Origin: Pirellulales bacterium
Lineage (GTDB): Bacteria > Planctomycetota > Planctomycetia > Pirellulales > JAEUIK01
Length of the DNA stretch: 64,000 nucleotides
Direction of reading: 5' to 3'
Assembly (NCBI GenBank): GCA_019745975.1
Contig: JAIESQ010000045.1
Span: 1-64,000 of the forward strand
This document shows, piece by piece, positions 27,501-37,738 of the stretch (its first letter is position 1; each line of letters begins with the position of its first letter). Below the pieces are notes generated by a model. It saw nothing but the letters and a program-made list of their open reading frames with translations, was not told where the DNA came from and did not search any database. The translations under genes were made by a program, and so were the position numbers.

Positions 27501-27714
27501 CGGCGCGCTGGTGACCGCCTGCCAGCAGGCCTGCCCTGCGCAAGCGATCGTGTTCGGCGACTTGAACGATCCCAACAGCGAAGTCAGCCGGCGCAAGGCG
27601 CTGCCGCTCGACTATGGCCTGTTGACCGAGTTGAACACGCGCCCGCGCACCAGCTACCTGGCGCAGGTCCACAACCCGAATCCGGCGCTGGCCGCCCTGG
27701 AGGCGCCAGCATGA
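24523..27714 (+). CDS. actB: Alternative complex III iron-sulfur / molybdopterin-like subunit ActB
   Basis: The 1063-aa fusion has an N-terminal half related to molybdopterin oxidoreductases (from GRRRFLEIMGASLALAGVAG, a Tat-like signal ending in a possible lipobox GTAGC) and a C-terminal ferredoxin-like domain. In alternative complex III the first half lacks molybdenum. The Fe-S cysteines start at Cys833 (CTGCNACVVAC) and continue with CMHCEQAPCELVC, CVGTRYCSNNCPYK and CTYC plus CQQAC, enough for one 3Fe-4S and three 4Fe-4S clusters. A His-rich linker lies at about residues 786-811. It is translationally coupled to actA and actC by ATGA overlaps. Confidence 0.95.
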   Translation: MSDSQLQPPKNVSPASAGGAAADALRILSAAEVREARRGDAGQWASLDELDDDGQVHAVITREFPDLADRWDGDPVGRRRFLEIMGASLALAGVAGTAGCARRAPEKIVPYVKPPAGRTPGDAQYFATSMPLPGASLGLLVKSVDGRPIKIEGNPEHPDSLGATDAFVQAALLGLYDPDRSQIVLGASAVSTWQSFYEALDAALKIEDGRGGAGLRIVTGAIDSPTLLGQLAAILARYPQAKWCPYEPAVAHLEPLGASFAYPEGPFNCNYRLAEANVIVALDADLLHDGPGAVRYSRDFAERRRAYRDRPLNRLYSIESTLSVTGAAADNRLALRPSRIPAFAAALASAVGVDLGTIGVSAAGKLDKRETRWVDALAADLLANRGKSAILAGREQQASVQTFAHLMNEQLGNVGATVRYVKAESQTIQSGLRVLESLAKDLRNGEVGLLLILGGNPAYNAPANLDFAKLIGKAKFSAHLSLYEDETSALCDWHLPAAHFLESWGDGRAVDGTLTTRQPLIAPLYEGKTEYELLSAVMRQPQRTNLDIVKQAWRERYQGNDFEDYWRKAIHDGLVADSAPQRGPESVVSKTAPLALGLADETKPPAHGAATTIELCLRLDPTIYDGRFANNGWLQELPKPLTKLTWDNAVLLSPTTAKELGVVNEQVVELEHGGRKVRGPVWILPGHADGCATVHLGYGRRAGGKVAKGAGFDAYPLWTSAEPAAPWTVLGVTIRPTADRVALACTQTHSRMEGRHLARSASLAEYQRDPAFAKQFSHGVTGGPQRGAHGHGEHAHAHDDHELGDHAHADESLFPSWKYTGHAWGMSIDLGSCTGCNACVVACQAENNIPVVGKQQVINGREMHWLRIDRYWEGPEAAPDSTHFQPVACMHCEQAPCELVCPVAATVHSAEGLNDMVYNRCVGTRYCSNNCPYKVRRFNFLQFADETTPSLKLLNNPEVTVRSRGVMEKCTYCVQRIDNARIKETVDGHPLADGALVTACQQACPAQAIVFGDLNDPNSEVSRRKALPLDYGLLTELNTRPRTSYLAQVHNPNPALAALEAPA

Positions 27715-29156
27715 CGCCTCCCGATCATGTCGCCACGCAAGCCGCGGCACATTCATCGGTGCAACCTCCCGATGCGCCGCCGCCGGTGCTTGAGCCAGGG
27801 CACACGCTCTCGACGGTCACCGACAAGATCAGTTCGATCGTGCTCACCGCGCCGCCGCCGCGCAGTTGGTACTTCGGGCTGGCGATTTCCTTCGCGCTCG
27901 TGATGCTGTTGATGTGGACCATCACGCAGCTCCTGTGGCGCGGCGTCGGCATCTGGGGGATCAACATCCCGGTTGGTTGGGGTTTCGACATTGTCAACTT
28001 CGTCTGGTGGATTGGCATCGGCCACGCCGGCACGCTGATCTCGGCCATCTTGCTGTTGTTGCGGCAAACCTGGCGCACCAGCATCAACCGTTTTGCCGAA
28101 GCAATGACCTTGTTCGCCGTGGCCTGCGCCGGGCTGTACCCGCTGTTGCACATGGGGCGCCCGTGGTTCTTCTACTGGCTGATCCCCTATCCCAACACGA
28201 TGGGGCTGTGGCCGCAGTTCCGCAGCCCGCTGGTGTGGGACGTGTTCGCGGTTTCGACCTACGCGTCGGTGTCGCTGTTGTTCTGGTACGTGGGGCTGAT
28301 ACCCGACCTGGCGACATTGCGCGATCGATCGCGGCATCGCCTCGGGCGCAAAGTATACGGCATGCTCGCGATGGGCTGGCGCGGCTCGGCCTTGCATTGG
28401 CATCGCTACGAGACCGCCTACCTGCTGCTGGCCGGACTGGCCACACCGCTGGTCATCTCCGTGCACACCGTGGTGAGTTTCGACTTCGCCGTTGGGCAGG
28501 TGCCCGGCTGGCACACGACGATCTTTCCGCCGTACTTCGTCGCCGGGGCGATCTTCTCGGGCTTCGCCATGGTAGTGACGCTGGCCGTGCCGCTGCGGGC
28601 GGTGTACGGCTTGCAAGATTTCATCACCGAGCGGCACCTCGACAACATGGCCAAGATCATGCTGGCCACCGGTTGGATCGTCGCCTACGGCTACGCCATG
28701 GAAGCGTTCCTCAGTTGGTATAGCGGCAGCCCGCCCGAAGAGTACGTGCTCGTCAACCGCATGTTCGGCCCGTACCGCTATCAGTACTGGGCGCTGTTGG
28801 CCTGCAATATCGCGGTGCCGCAGTTGATGTGGTCGCGCACAGTGCGGCGCACCGGCTGGATGCTGTTCATCGTCTCGATCCTGATCAATGTCGGCATGTG
28901 GCAAGAGCGCTACATCATCGTGGTCACGAGCCTGCATCGCGACTTCCTGCCATCGAGTTGGGGCATGTACCACGGCACCAAGTGGGACTGGTCGATGTTC
29001 GCCGGCACGATCGGCCTGTTCCTGGCACTGTTGTTCGTCTTTCTGCGCTTGCTGCCGATGATCTCGATCTTCGAGATGCGCACGCTCGTCGAGGAGGAGA
29101 AGCACGTTCACGGCGGGCACAGTGACACCTCCGATCCCCGAGGGCCCGCGCCATGA
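27711..29156 (+). CDS. actC: Alternative complex III quinol-binding membrane subunit ActC (NrfD family)
   Basis: The 481-aa polytopic protein of the NrfD/PsrC family has about ten helices (first near FGLAISFALVMLLMWTITQL). Family blocks include NIPVGWGFDIVNFVWWIGIG, GRPWFFYWLIPYPNTMGLWP and VSVHTVVSFDFAVGQVPGWH. It forms the menaquinol oxidation site facing the positive side and one possible proton path. The 4-base overlaps with actB and actD fix both the start and the operon. A Pro/Ala-rich N-terminal tail of about 50 residues precedes the family core. Confidence 0.95.
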   Translation: MTPPDHVATQAAAHSSVQPPDAPPPVLEPGHTLSTVTDKISSIVLTAPPPRSWYFGLAISFALVMLLMWTITQLLWRGVGIWGINIPVGWGFDIVNFVWWIGIGHAGTLISAILLLLRQTWRTSINRFAEAMTLFAVACAGLYPLLHMGRPWFFYWLIPYPNTMGLWPQFRSPLVWDVFAVSTYASVSLLFWYVGLIPDLATLRDRSRHRLGRKVYGMLAMGWRGSALHWHRYETAYLLLAGLATPLVISVHTVVSFDFAVGQVPGWHTTIFPPYFVAGAIFSGFAMVVTLAVPLRAVYGLQDFITERHLDNMAKIMLATGWIVAYGYAMEAFLSWYSGSPPEEYVLVNRMFGPYRYQYWALLACNIAVPQLMWSRTVRRTGWMLFIVSILINVGMWQERYIIVVTSLHRDFLPSSWGMYHGTKWDWSMFAGTIGLFLALLFVFLRLLPMISIFEMRTLVEEEKHVHGGHSDTSDPRGPAP

Positions 29157-29700
29157 GCGAACAACTCGCCACAGTCACCGGGTTGTACGGCCTGCTGGCC
29201 GAGTTCCGCGAGCCCGAGCAAGTCGTCGCGGCGGCCCGCGCCGCGCGGTCGGCCGGCTATCGAAGGCTCGATGCCTACAGCCCGCAGCCGGTCGAAGGTC
29301 TGGCCGAGGCGATTGGCCATCGCACGAGTCGGGTGGCGCTGTTGGTGCTGGTCGGTGGCGTGGTCGGCTGCTTGTCGGGCTTTGCCTTGCAGTACTGGAC
29401 GATGGGTGTCGCCTACCCGATCAACGTCGCCGGCCGCCCGTTGAACAGTTGGCCCGCCTGGGTGCCGGTGATGTTTGAGCTCACGGTGCTCTGCGGCGCG
29501 CTGGCCGCGGTGCTCGGCATGCTGGGCCTCAACGGGTTGCCGATGCCATATCACCCGCTGTTTCACGTGCGGCGTTTCGAAGCGGCGACGCGCAACCGCT
29601 TCTTCTTGTGCATCGAAGCCCGCGATCCGCTCTTTGACCGCGAAGCGACACAATCTTTCCTCGAACGGCAGAAACCGCTGGAAGTCTACGAGGTGCCGTG

Positions 29701-29704
<4 letters not shown>
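29153..29704 (+). CDS. actD: Alternative complex III subunit ActD (DUF3341)
   Basis: The 183-aa protein begins with the DUF3341 pattern TGLYGLLAEFREPEQVVAAA and has two membrane helices (VALLVLVGGVVGCLSGFALQ and an Ala-rich second one after LTVLCGALAA). It ends with the soluble segment PMPYHPLFHVRRFEAATRNR. It is an integral subunit that contacts ActC and ActB without cofactors. The ATG overlaps the actC stop and the stop overlaps the annotated GTG of actE. Confidence 0.94.
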
Positions 29705-30491
<787 letters not shown>

Positions 30492-30495
<4 letters not shown>

Positions 30496-31715
30496 GCGCG
30501 ACCACCTCGACCGAGGTAGTGGCAAACTCAGCGCTAGTGCGCGATGACTTGCTGGCCCTGGTCGAGCGCCGCGCGCTTTACGTCGGCGCGGGGGCCGCGG
30601 TCATTTGCGCCCTCGGTTGGTTGATCGACTCGGCCGGCTTTTACCGCGCGTACCTGTGGGGCTACGTTTACTGGCTGAACATTGCGCTGGGGCTCGTCGG
30701 CTGGCTGTTGCTGCAGAACCTGGCCGGCGGACGCTGGAGCGTGGCGATCATCGACGTGCTCTCCAGCGGCGCGCGAACCCTGAAGTGGTTGGCGCAGTTG
30801 TTCCTGCCGATCGCGCTGGGGATTCCGTCCCTCTACCGCTGGGCGCAACCGGCGGAGGTGGCCGCCAGCGAGTTGTTGCAGCACAAGCAGCCGTATCTCA
30901 ATACGTCGTTTTTCCTCGGCCGCGCGGCCGGCTATTTCGCGCTGTGGATCGTGCTGGCCTGGCTCCTGAATCGCTGGGCGGTCCCCCTGGCCCAGCGCGG
31001 CGACGACGACACCACGCGCCGCATCCAGCGCACCGGCGCCATCGGCTTGATCGCGGTCGCGGTTACCGTCAGCCTGGCGATGGTCGATTGGATCATGTCG
31101 CTGGAGCCTGAGTGGTACTCGACCATCTACGGCTTGATCTTTGTGGCTGGTGACATGCTGGCCGGTATGGCCTTCGCCCTGTTGCTTTCGGGCTTTCAGG
31201 ATCGTCGCGCGCAACTGGTCGCTCCCCCCGGCACAGCGGCCGCGCCGCTGGTGCGCCCCGACCAGTACAACGACCTGGGAAACTTGATGCTCGCCTCGGT
31301 CATGGCCTGGGCCTATCTGGTGTTCTCGCAGTACCTGATCAACTACTCGGGCAACACCCTCGAAGAAATCCCCTGGCACCTGCGGCGCACGCGCGGCGCA
31401 TGGGGCGCGGTGGCCATCTTGTTAATCGTGTTTCACTTCGCACTGCCGTTTGTGCTGCTGTTGATCCGCGATATCAAGCGCGACGCCAGCCGCCTGGCCG
31501 CGGTTGCCGGCCTGGTGCTCGTCGTGCAACTGCTGGCGCTGGCCTGGATCGTCAAGCCGGCCTTCGGTGCGGGCCAGGGCTTCAGTTGGCTCGATCCGTT
31601 CGCGCTCTCCGCCGTCGGCGGGCTATGGCTGTCGCGGTTTCTTGGGCAATATCGGCGGCAATTGGCACTGACCCGCGGCGATTCGCCGGCGTTCAGCTCG
31701 GAGGCGCAACCATGA
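30492..31715 (+). CDS. actF: Alternative complex III membrane subunit ActF
   Basis: The 407-aa polytopic protein has about ten helices and is distantly NrfD-like. Conserved blocks of the quinol:cytochrome c oxidoreductase second membrane subunit are YRAYLWGYVYWLNIALGLVG, the loop around HKQPYLNTSFF, VDWIMSLEPEWYSTIYG and QYLINYSGNTLEEIPWHLRR. ActF pairs with ActC and is proposed to contribute a proton-translocation path. The ATG overlaps actE's stop and its stop overlaps the next start. Confidence 0.93.
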
Positions 31716-32320
31716 GCGAGCATCAATTGCCCGGTGATACGTCGCTGCCGCGCGACTCGGCGCCAGGCCCCGGCTACGACCCGGCCCGTCCCGACTCAGG
31801 CACGCGCGCGATGATCATCGGCGATCGCCCGCTGCCACACGAAGCGCACGGCGACGACCATCCGCTTCCCGATCCCGAGCCCGCCGAGGTGCGCATCGGG
31901 CCGATCCTGGCTGTCGGCTTCGGCCTGCTGTTGGTGATGGTCGTCGGCATCTTCGTCACGCTCGAAATGGTGCGCCGCTGGGGGCAGCGCATCGCCGACG
32001 AGCGGCCCCGCCCACAAGGCATCTTCCGCGAGACGGATCCCAAGGCGCCGCTGCTGCAAGTCGGCGGCCGGCAGTCGATGACCGAAATGCGCCAGCGCGA
32101 ACACGAACTCTTGGAGAGCTACGGGTGGGTCGATCGCGAGCGGGGAATCGTGCGTATCCCGATCGAGCAGGCGATCGACGAGTATCTGGCCATGTCGGTA
32201 GCACCGGCGAAGGATGGCGCCGCTCCGGCCGATGATACGGCACGACCAGCCGGGACATCGCCGACCAGCGCGCCAAGCGGAGTACCGGCCAACGGTTCCA
32301 ACACCCCCGACAAGCCATGA
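31712..32320 (+). CDS. Single-pass membrane protein of the ACIII/oxidase operon, function unknown
   Basis: I do not recognise a named family. The 202 residues divide into an acidic, His/Pro/Asp-rich N-terminal region of about 70 residues, one helix (ILAVGFGLLLVMVVGIFVTL), and a soluble segment with QGIFRETDPKAPLLQ and ELLESYGWVDRERGIVRIPI. The last motif resembles short membrane proteins that accompany caa3 oxidase and SCO genes. An Ala/Pro/Thr-rich tail follows. Four-base overlaps on both sides tie it to actF and the SCO gene, suggesting an assembly factor or accessory subunit. Confidence 0.75.
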   Translation: MSEHQLPGDTSLPRDSAPGPGYDPARPDSGTRAMIIGDRPLPHEAHGDDHPLPDPEPAEVRIGPILAVGFGLLLVMVVGIFVTLEMVRRWGQRIADERPRPQGIFRETDPKAPLLQVGGRQSMTEMRQREHELLESYGWVDRERGIVRIPIEQAIDEYLAMSVAPAKDGAAPADDTARPAGTSPTSAPSGVPANGSNTPDKP

Positions 32321-33255
32321 GCCAACGCCGCCACCGCACCGTCGTGCTGCCAATCGCCACGTGCTGCCTCGCGCTGGCCGCAGTGTGTGCTGTGCCTGCG
32401 CGCGCCGCCGCGCCCGTACAAACTCCGCAAGCGCTCAAAGAACAACTGCCGATGATCGGCATCGATCAACATCTTGGCGCGCTACTGCCGCTGGATGCCA
32501 CGTTCCGCGACGAACAGGGCGCCAGCGTGCGGCTCGGGCAGTTCTTCGGCGGCAAAAAGCCCGTGCTCTTGATGTTGGCCTACTTTGAGTGCCCCGGCCT
32601 CTGCAACGCGGCCTTGAACGGACTGTTGCGTGGTATGCACGGGCTGGCGTTTTCGGCAGGCCAGGAGTTCGACGTGGTGGTGATCAGTTTCGATCCGCGT
32701 GAAGGCGCGCACCTGGCGGCCACTAAGAAGCGCCGCTACGTCGAACAATACGATCGCCCCGGCGCCGAGCAGAGCTGGCATTTCCTCACGGGCGATGCCG
32801 AAGCGATCCGCCTGGTGACTGAGGCTGTGGGCTTCCGCTATCGCTGGGACGAGCGGACCGCGCAGTTCGCCCATGCCAGCGGGATGTTCGTCGCCACGCC
32901 CGAGGGCCGTCTCGCCCGCTACTTCTATGGCGTCGAATACTCGCCGCGCGACATGCGCCTGGCGTTGGTCGAAGCCGCTGATGGCCGGATCGGCTCGCCG
33001 GTCGATCAGGTGCTGCTGCTTTGTTACCACTACGACCCGCTCACGGGCCGCTACGGGGTGGTGATCCATCGCGTCCTGCAAGGGGCCGGCGTGCTCACGC
33101 TCGCGCTCTTGGGAGGCTGCATCGCCTTCTCGCTGCGCCGCGAACGGCGCCGCGCGCGCCGCTCCTATCAAGCAAAGACCGAGGGCGCCACGTCTGGCAT
33201 TTCCGCCACTTCGGCCGCCGCCGCACACGCGAACCCGCTGGGGGAGGAGGCCTGA
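32317..33255 (+). CDS. SCO1/SenC family copper chaperone for cytochrome oxidase
   Basis: The 312-aa protein has a signal peptide (to about residue 30), a thioredoxin-fold SCO domain and a C-terminal membrane helix ([19 protein letters not shown]) with a basic tail. The copper ligands are Cys92 and Cys96 in ECPGLC and His186 in [11 protein letters not shown] proteins deliver copper to, or reduce, the CuA centre of oxidase subunit II, whose gene starts 6 bases downstream. The C-terminal anchor is a variation seen in SCO proteins of ACIII operons. Confidence 0.93.
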   Translation: MSQRRHRTVVLPIATCCLALAAVCAVPARAAAPVQTPQALKEQLPMIGIDQHLGALLPLDATFRDEQGASVRLGQFFGGKKPVLLMLAYFECPGLCNAALNGLLRGMHGLAFSAGQEFDVVVISFDPREGAHLAATKKRRYVEQYDRPGAEQSWHFLTGDAEAIRLVTEAVGFRYRWDERTAQFAHASGMFVATPEGRLARYFYGVEYSPRDMRLALVEAADGRIGSPVDQVLLLCYHYDPLTGRYGVVIHRVLQGAGVLTLALLGGCIAFSLRRERRRARRSYQAKTEGATSGISATSAAAAHANPLGEEA

Positions 33256-33261
33256 CCGACC

Positions 33262-34232
33262 ATGCCCAGCCAATTCCGTTTCTTTCCCGAACAAGCCTCG
33301 ACGTTCGCATCGCGGATCGACTTGCTTTATTTCGTACTGCTGGCGATTACCGTCGTGATGAGCGTGCTCATCTTCGTGATGATCCTGTTCTTCATGATCC
33401 GTTATCGCCGCGGCTCGAAAGTGATTCGCGGCCCGCAAGTCGGCTCCAACCTGCGGCTCGAGCTACTGTGGTCGATCATTCCGCTAGTGATCATGATGGG
33501 CATCTTCGCCTGGGGCGCCGACATCTACTTCGATCGCTCGTATCCGCCGGCCGCCGCGCTCGATGTCTACGTCGTCGGCAAGCAGTGGATGTGGAAGTTG
33601 CAGCACCCGCAGGGCAAGCGCGAGATCAACGAGCTGCACGTGCCGCGCGGCTATCCCGTGCGGCTGACGATGATCTCGCAGGACGTGATCCACAGCTTCT
33701 ACGTGCCGGCCTTCCGCATGAAGCAGGACGTGCTACCGGGCCGCTACACCACGACCTGGTTCGAGGCCACCAAGACCGGCGAGTTCCACTTGTTCTGCGC
33801 CGAGTATTGCGGCACCGACCACTCGCGCATGAAGGGGCGCGTGATCGTCATGGAGCCGGCCGAGTACCAGGCCTGGCTGCAAAGCTCGACCGGCACGTTC
33901 GCTTCGCGCGGCGAGCAGGTGTTCAACGACTTCCGCTGCGGCAGTTGCCACTCGCCCGAGGCCGGCAACCGCGCGCCGCTCTTGACCGGCGCCTTCGGCC
34001 GGCCTGTGGCGCTGGTGGGCGGGCAGACCATCACGTTCGACGAAAACTATGCCCGCGAGAGCATCCTTCACCCGCAGGCAAAAATCGTGGCCGGCTTCGG
34101 CGAAACCGCCATGCCCACCTTCGAGGGGCAACTCGACGAAGAGCAAATCCTGGCTCTGATCGATTACCTCAAGTCGCTCTCCGGCCAGGCAGCGTCGCCG
34201 TCGGCCGCACCATCTGCCGGGAGCTCCGCGCC

Positions 34233-34236
<4 letters not shown>
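33262..34236 (+). CDS. coxB: Cytochrome c oxidase subunit II with fused cytochrome c domain (caa3 type)
   Basis: The 324-aa protein has two N-terminal helices (first [20 protein letters not shown]), a cupredoxin CuA domain and a C-terminal monohaem cytochrome c domain. CuA ligands are Cys179 and Cys183 in [13 protein letters not shown], with His in DVIHSFYVP. The haem motif C-G-S-C-H starts at Cys226, and an axial Met is in [11 protein letters not shown]. The fusion identifies a caa3 oxidase that can take electrons directly from ActE. It overlaps coxA by four bases. Confidence 0.95.
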
Positions 34237-35874
<1,638 letters not shown>

Positions 35875-35882
<8 letters not shown>

Positions 35883-36507
35883 CTCAGCCGGCGCGCTGGC
35901 GCATCATTTCGCCAACATCCACCAGCAGCGCACCGCCGCGCGGCTGGGGATGTGGATCTTTCTGTTGACCGAAGTGATGTTCTTCGGCGGCGCGATCGCC
36001 ACCTATTGCATCTACCGCACGCTCCATCCCTACGTGTTCGAGGCCGCCGGCCGCGAGCTGAGCAAGCCACTGGGCACACTCAACACCGTGGTGCTGATCA
36101 CCAGCAGCCTGACCATGGCCCTGTCGGTCGTCGCGGCGCACTCGGGCAATCGCCGCCGGCTGCTCGGCTGGCTGGCGGCCACGATGGGACTCGGTTTGGT
36201 GTTCCTGGGCGTCAAGGCGATCGAATGGTACACGGAGTACGCGCACCATCGCGTGCCGGGCTTGAACTTCACGCCCGACGAGTTGGGCCCCACGGCCGAA
36301 CTGTTCTTCGCCTGCTACTTCGCGCTGACTAGCCTGCACGCGCTGCACATGATCATCGGGCTGGCAGTGATGGGCGTGCTCGTGCGATTGGCGTATCAAG
36401 GCCGGCTGGGGCCCGAGCGGTTTATTCCCGTCGAAGTGACCGGCCTGTATTGGCACTTCGTCGATATTGTCTGGATATTTCTGTTTCCCCTGTTGTACTT
36501 GTTGTAG
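35875..36507 (+). CDS. coxC: Cytochrome c oxidase subunit III
   Basis: The 210-aa protein has five helices, the short form of subunit III. Family blocks are [39 protein letters not shown], the segment with a lipid-facing Glu ([11 protein letters not shown]), [20 protein letters not shown] and [20 protein letters not shown]. It stabilises subunit I. The ATG lies within the end of coxA, giving an eight-base overlap; an upstream in-frame extension overlaps coxA and is not used. Confidence 0.95.
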
Positions 36508-36518
36508 GCCGCGCGCCG

Positions 36519-36920
36519 ATGTCAGCACACGCCCACCAACAGCACGACGCAACCGGCCATCACGACGAAGCCGGCTCAGTGAAACTTTACGTGACGATCT
36601 TCGTCGCACTGTTGGTGCTCACGGCGGCCACCGTCGCTGCCTCGAACGTGCCGCTCGGGCGCTGGCACATCCCGGTGGCGATCAGTATCGCCGTTATCAA
36701 AGCGCTGTTGGTGCTGTTGTTCTTTATGCACCTGCTGGGGGGCAGCCGGCTGCAGTGGCTCGTCGTGGCCGCGGCCGGTTGCTTCGCGACGATCTTCGTG
36801 TCGCTGATCGGGGCCGACTACGCCAGCCGCGACTGGTACTTGCCTCCACCGGCGCCACTCGAGCAGCAAATCTGGCAGCCCGCGGAAATACCGCCGTCAG
36901 CTCCGGCAGATAAGCCATAG
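36519..36920 (+). CDS. Cytochrome c oxidase subunit IV-type protein
   Basis: The 133-aa protein starts with a His-rich cytoplasmic segment (SAHAHQQHDATGHHDE) and has three helices: LYVTIFVALLVLTAATVAAS, PVAISIAVIKALLVLLFFMH and LQWLVVAAAGCFATIFVSLI. This pattern and the KALLVLLFFMH motif match the prokaryotic subunit IV (CtaF/CoxD-like). It stabilises the oxidase. It is the last gene of the run; 11 bases separate it from coxC. Confidence 0.88.
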   Translation: MSAHAHQQHDATGHHDEAGSVKLYVTIFVALLVLTAATVAASNVPLGRWHIPVAISIAVIKALLVLLFFMHLLGGSRLQWLVVAAAGCFATIFVSLIGADYASRDWYLPPPAPLEQQIWQPAEIPPSAPADKP

Positions 36921-36950
36921 CGCGCCTTCACGACCGCGCGCCAGGCAAAA

Positions 36951-37727
36951 CTACGTCTTCCGCGCCAGCGCCGCCACGGCCGAGGGGACCGAGTAGACGA
37001 TCAGCATCTGTCCCGGTCCGTAGGAGAGCCACACGGCGTCGCCGGCCATCGCGAACGGGCCGTGAAAGATGCGAAACGCCAAGATAAAGTCGCTCACCAG
37101 AAAGAGCACCGCGCCGGCCGCCAGCCCCCAGAAGCGCCGATCGCCCAGCGCCAAACCCATGGCCACGCCGGTCGTGCCGGCCAAGAGCAACGAATACGGC
37201 AATGCCGGCACCCGCAATTCGGTCGCCTGCGTGCCGGGCCAGACCACGAAGGCCCAGGCCACCAAGCCAATCAATTGCCAGACGACGATCGCCCCCAGCA
37301 GCCGGCCGCTTGTCGTCAAATTCCCCGCGCGATTGGCCCACACCTGTGCGGCGATGTACGAGATATGTCCGATGCCGAACGCGATGATTCCTCCCAGCGT
37401 GTTCCCCTGCCAGTTGAACAGGTCGCCGACGAAGCCCAACGTCATGCCGACGGCTAGCCCCAGAGAGTAAGGCTTGGCGCGCGTGGACCAGGCTGCGGCC
37501 AGCCATCCCCAGGCGGCCACGACCAGCACGGCCGAGGAGCCCAACCGAGTCGAGGCCGGCATCCGCTGACCCTCATCACCAGCGAACACTCCGAACAGGA
37601 AGCCGCCAAACAAGAGCGCCGCCCATAGTCCCCACAAACCGCTTTCGGCAGCGCGCGAACCACGCGCGCAACTCGCTTCGCCACCGGCTGCGGACGCGGC
37701 AGAAACAACGGCAGTGTCAGACGTCAT
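36951..37727 (-). CDS. Lysoplasmalogenase (YhhN/TMEM86 family)
   Basis: The 258-aa integral membrane protein has about eight helices after a 30-residue polar N-terminus. YhhN-family motifs are LGLAVGMTLGFVGDLF and GIGHISYIAAQ in the first half, and FLVSDFILAFR and WLSYGPGQMLIVYS near the end. Family members hydrolyse the vinyl-ether bond of lysoplasmalogens or remodel membrane ether lipids. The ATG has GAGGG 8 bases upstream. It follows the kinase gene on the same strand by 11 bases, and may be cotranscribed with it. Confidence 0.85.
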   Translation of the reverse strand: MTSDTAVVSAASAAGGEASCARGSRAAESGLWGLWAALLFGGFLFGVFAGDEGQRMPASTRLGSSAVLVVAAWGWLAAAWSTRAKPYSLGLAVGMTLGFVGDLFNWQGNTLGGIIAFGIGHISYIAAQVWANRAGNLTTSGRLLGAIVVWQLIGLVAWAFVVWPGTQATELRVPALPYSLLLAGTTGVAMGLALGDRRFWGLAAGAVLFLVSDFILAFRIFHGPFAMAGDAVWLSYGPGQMLIVYSVPSAVAALARKT

Positions 37728-37738
37728 GCGCGAAGCCC

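Noticed and set aside
27753-29120. 455-codon open frame on the minus strand
   Set aside because: It is antisense to actC and rich in His/Gln/Arg with no hydrophobic or catalytic pattern.
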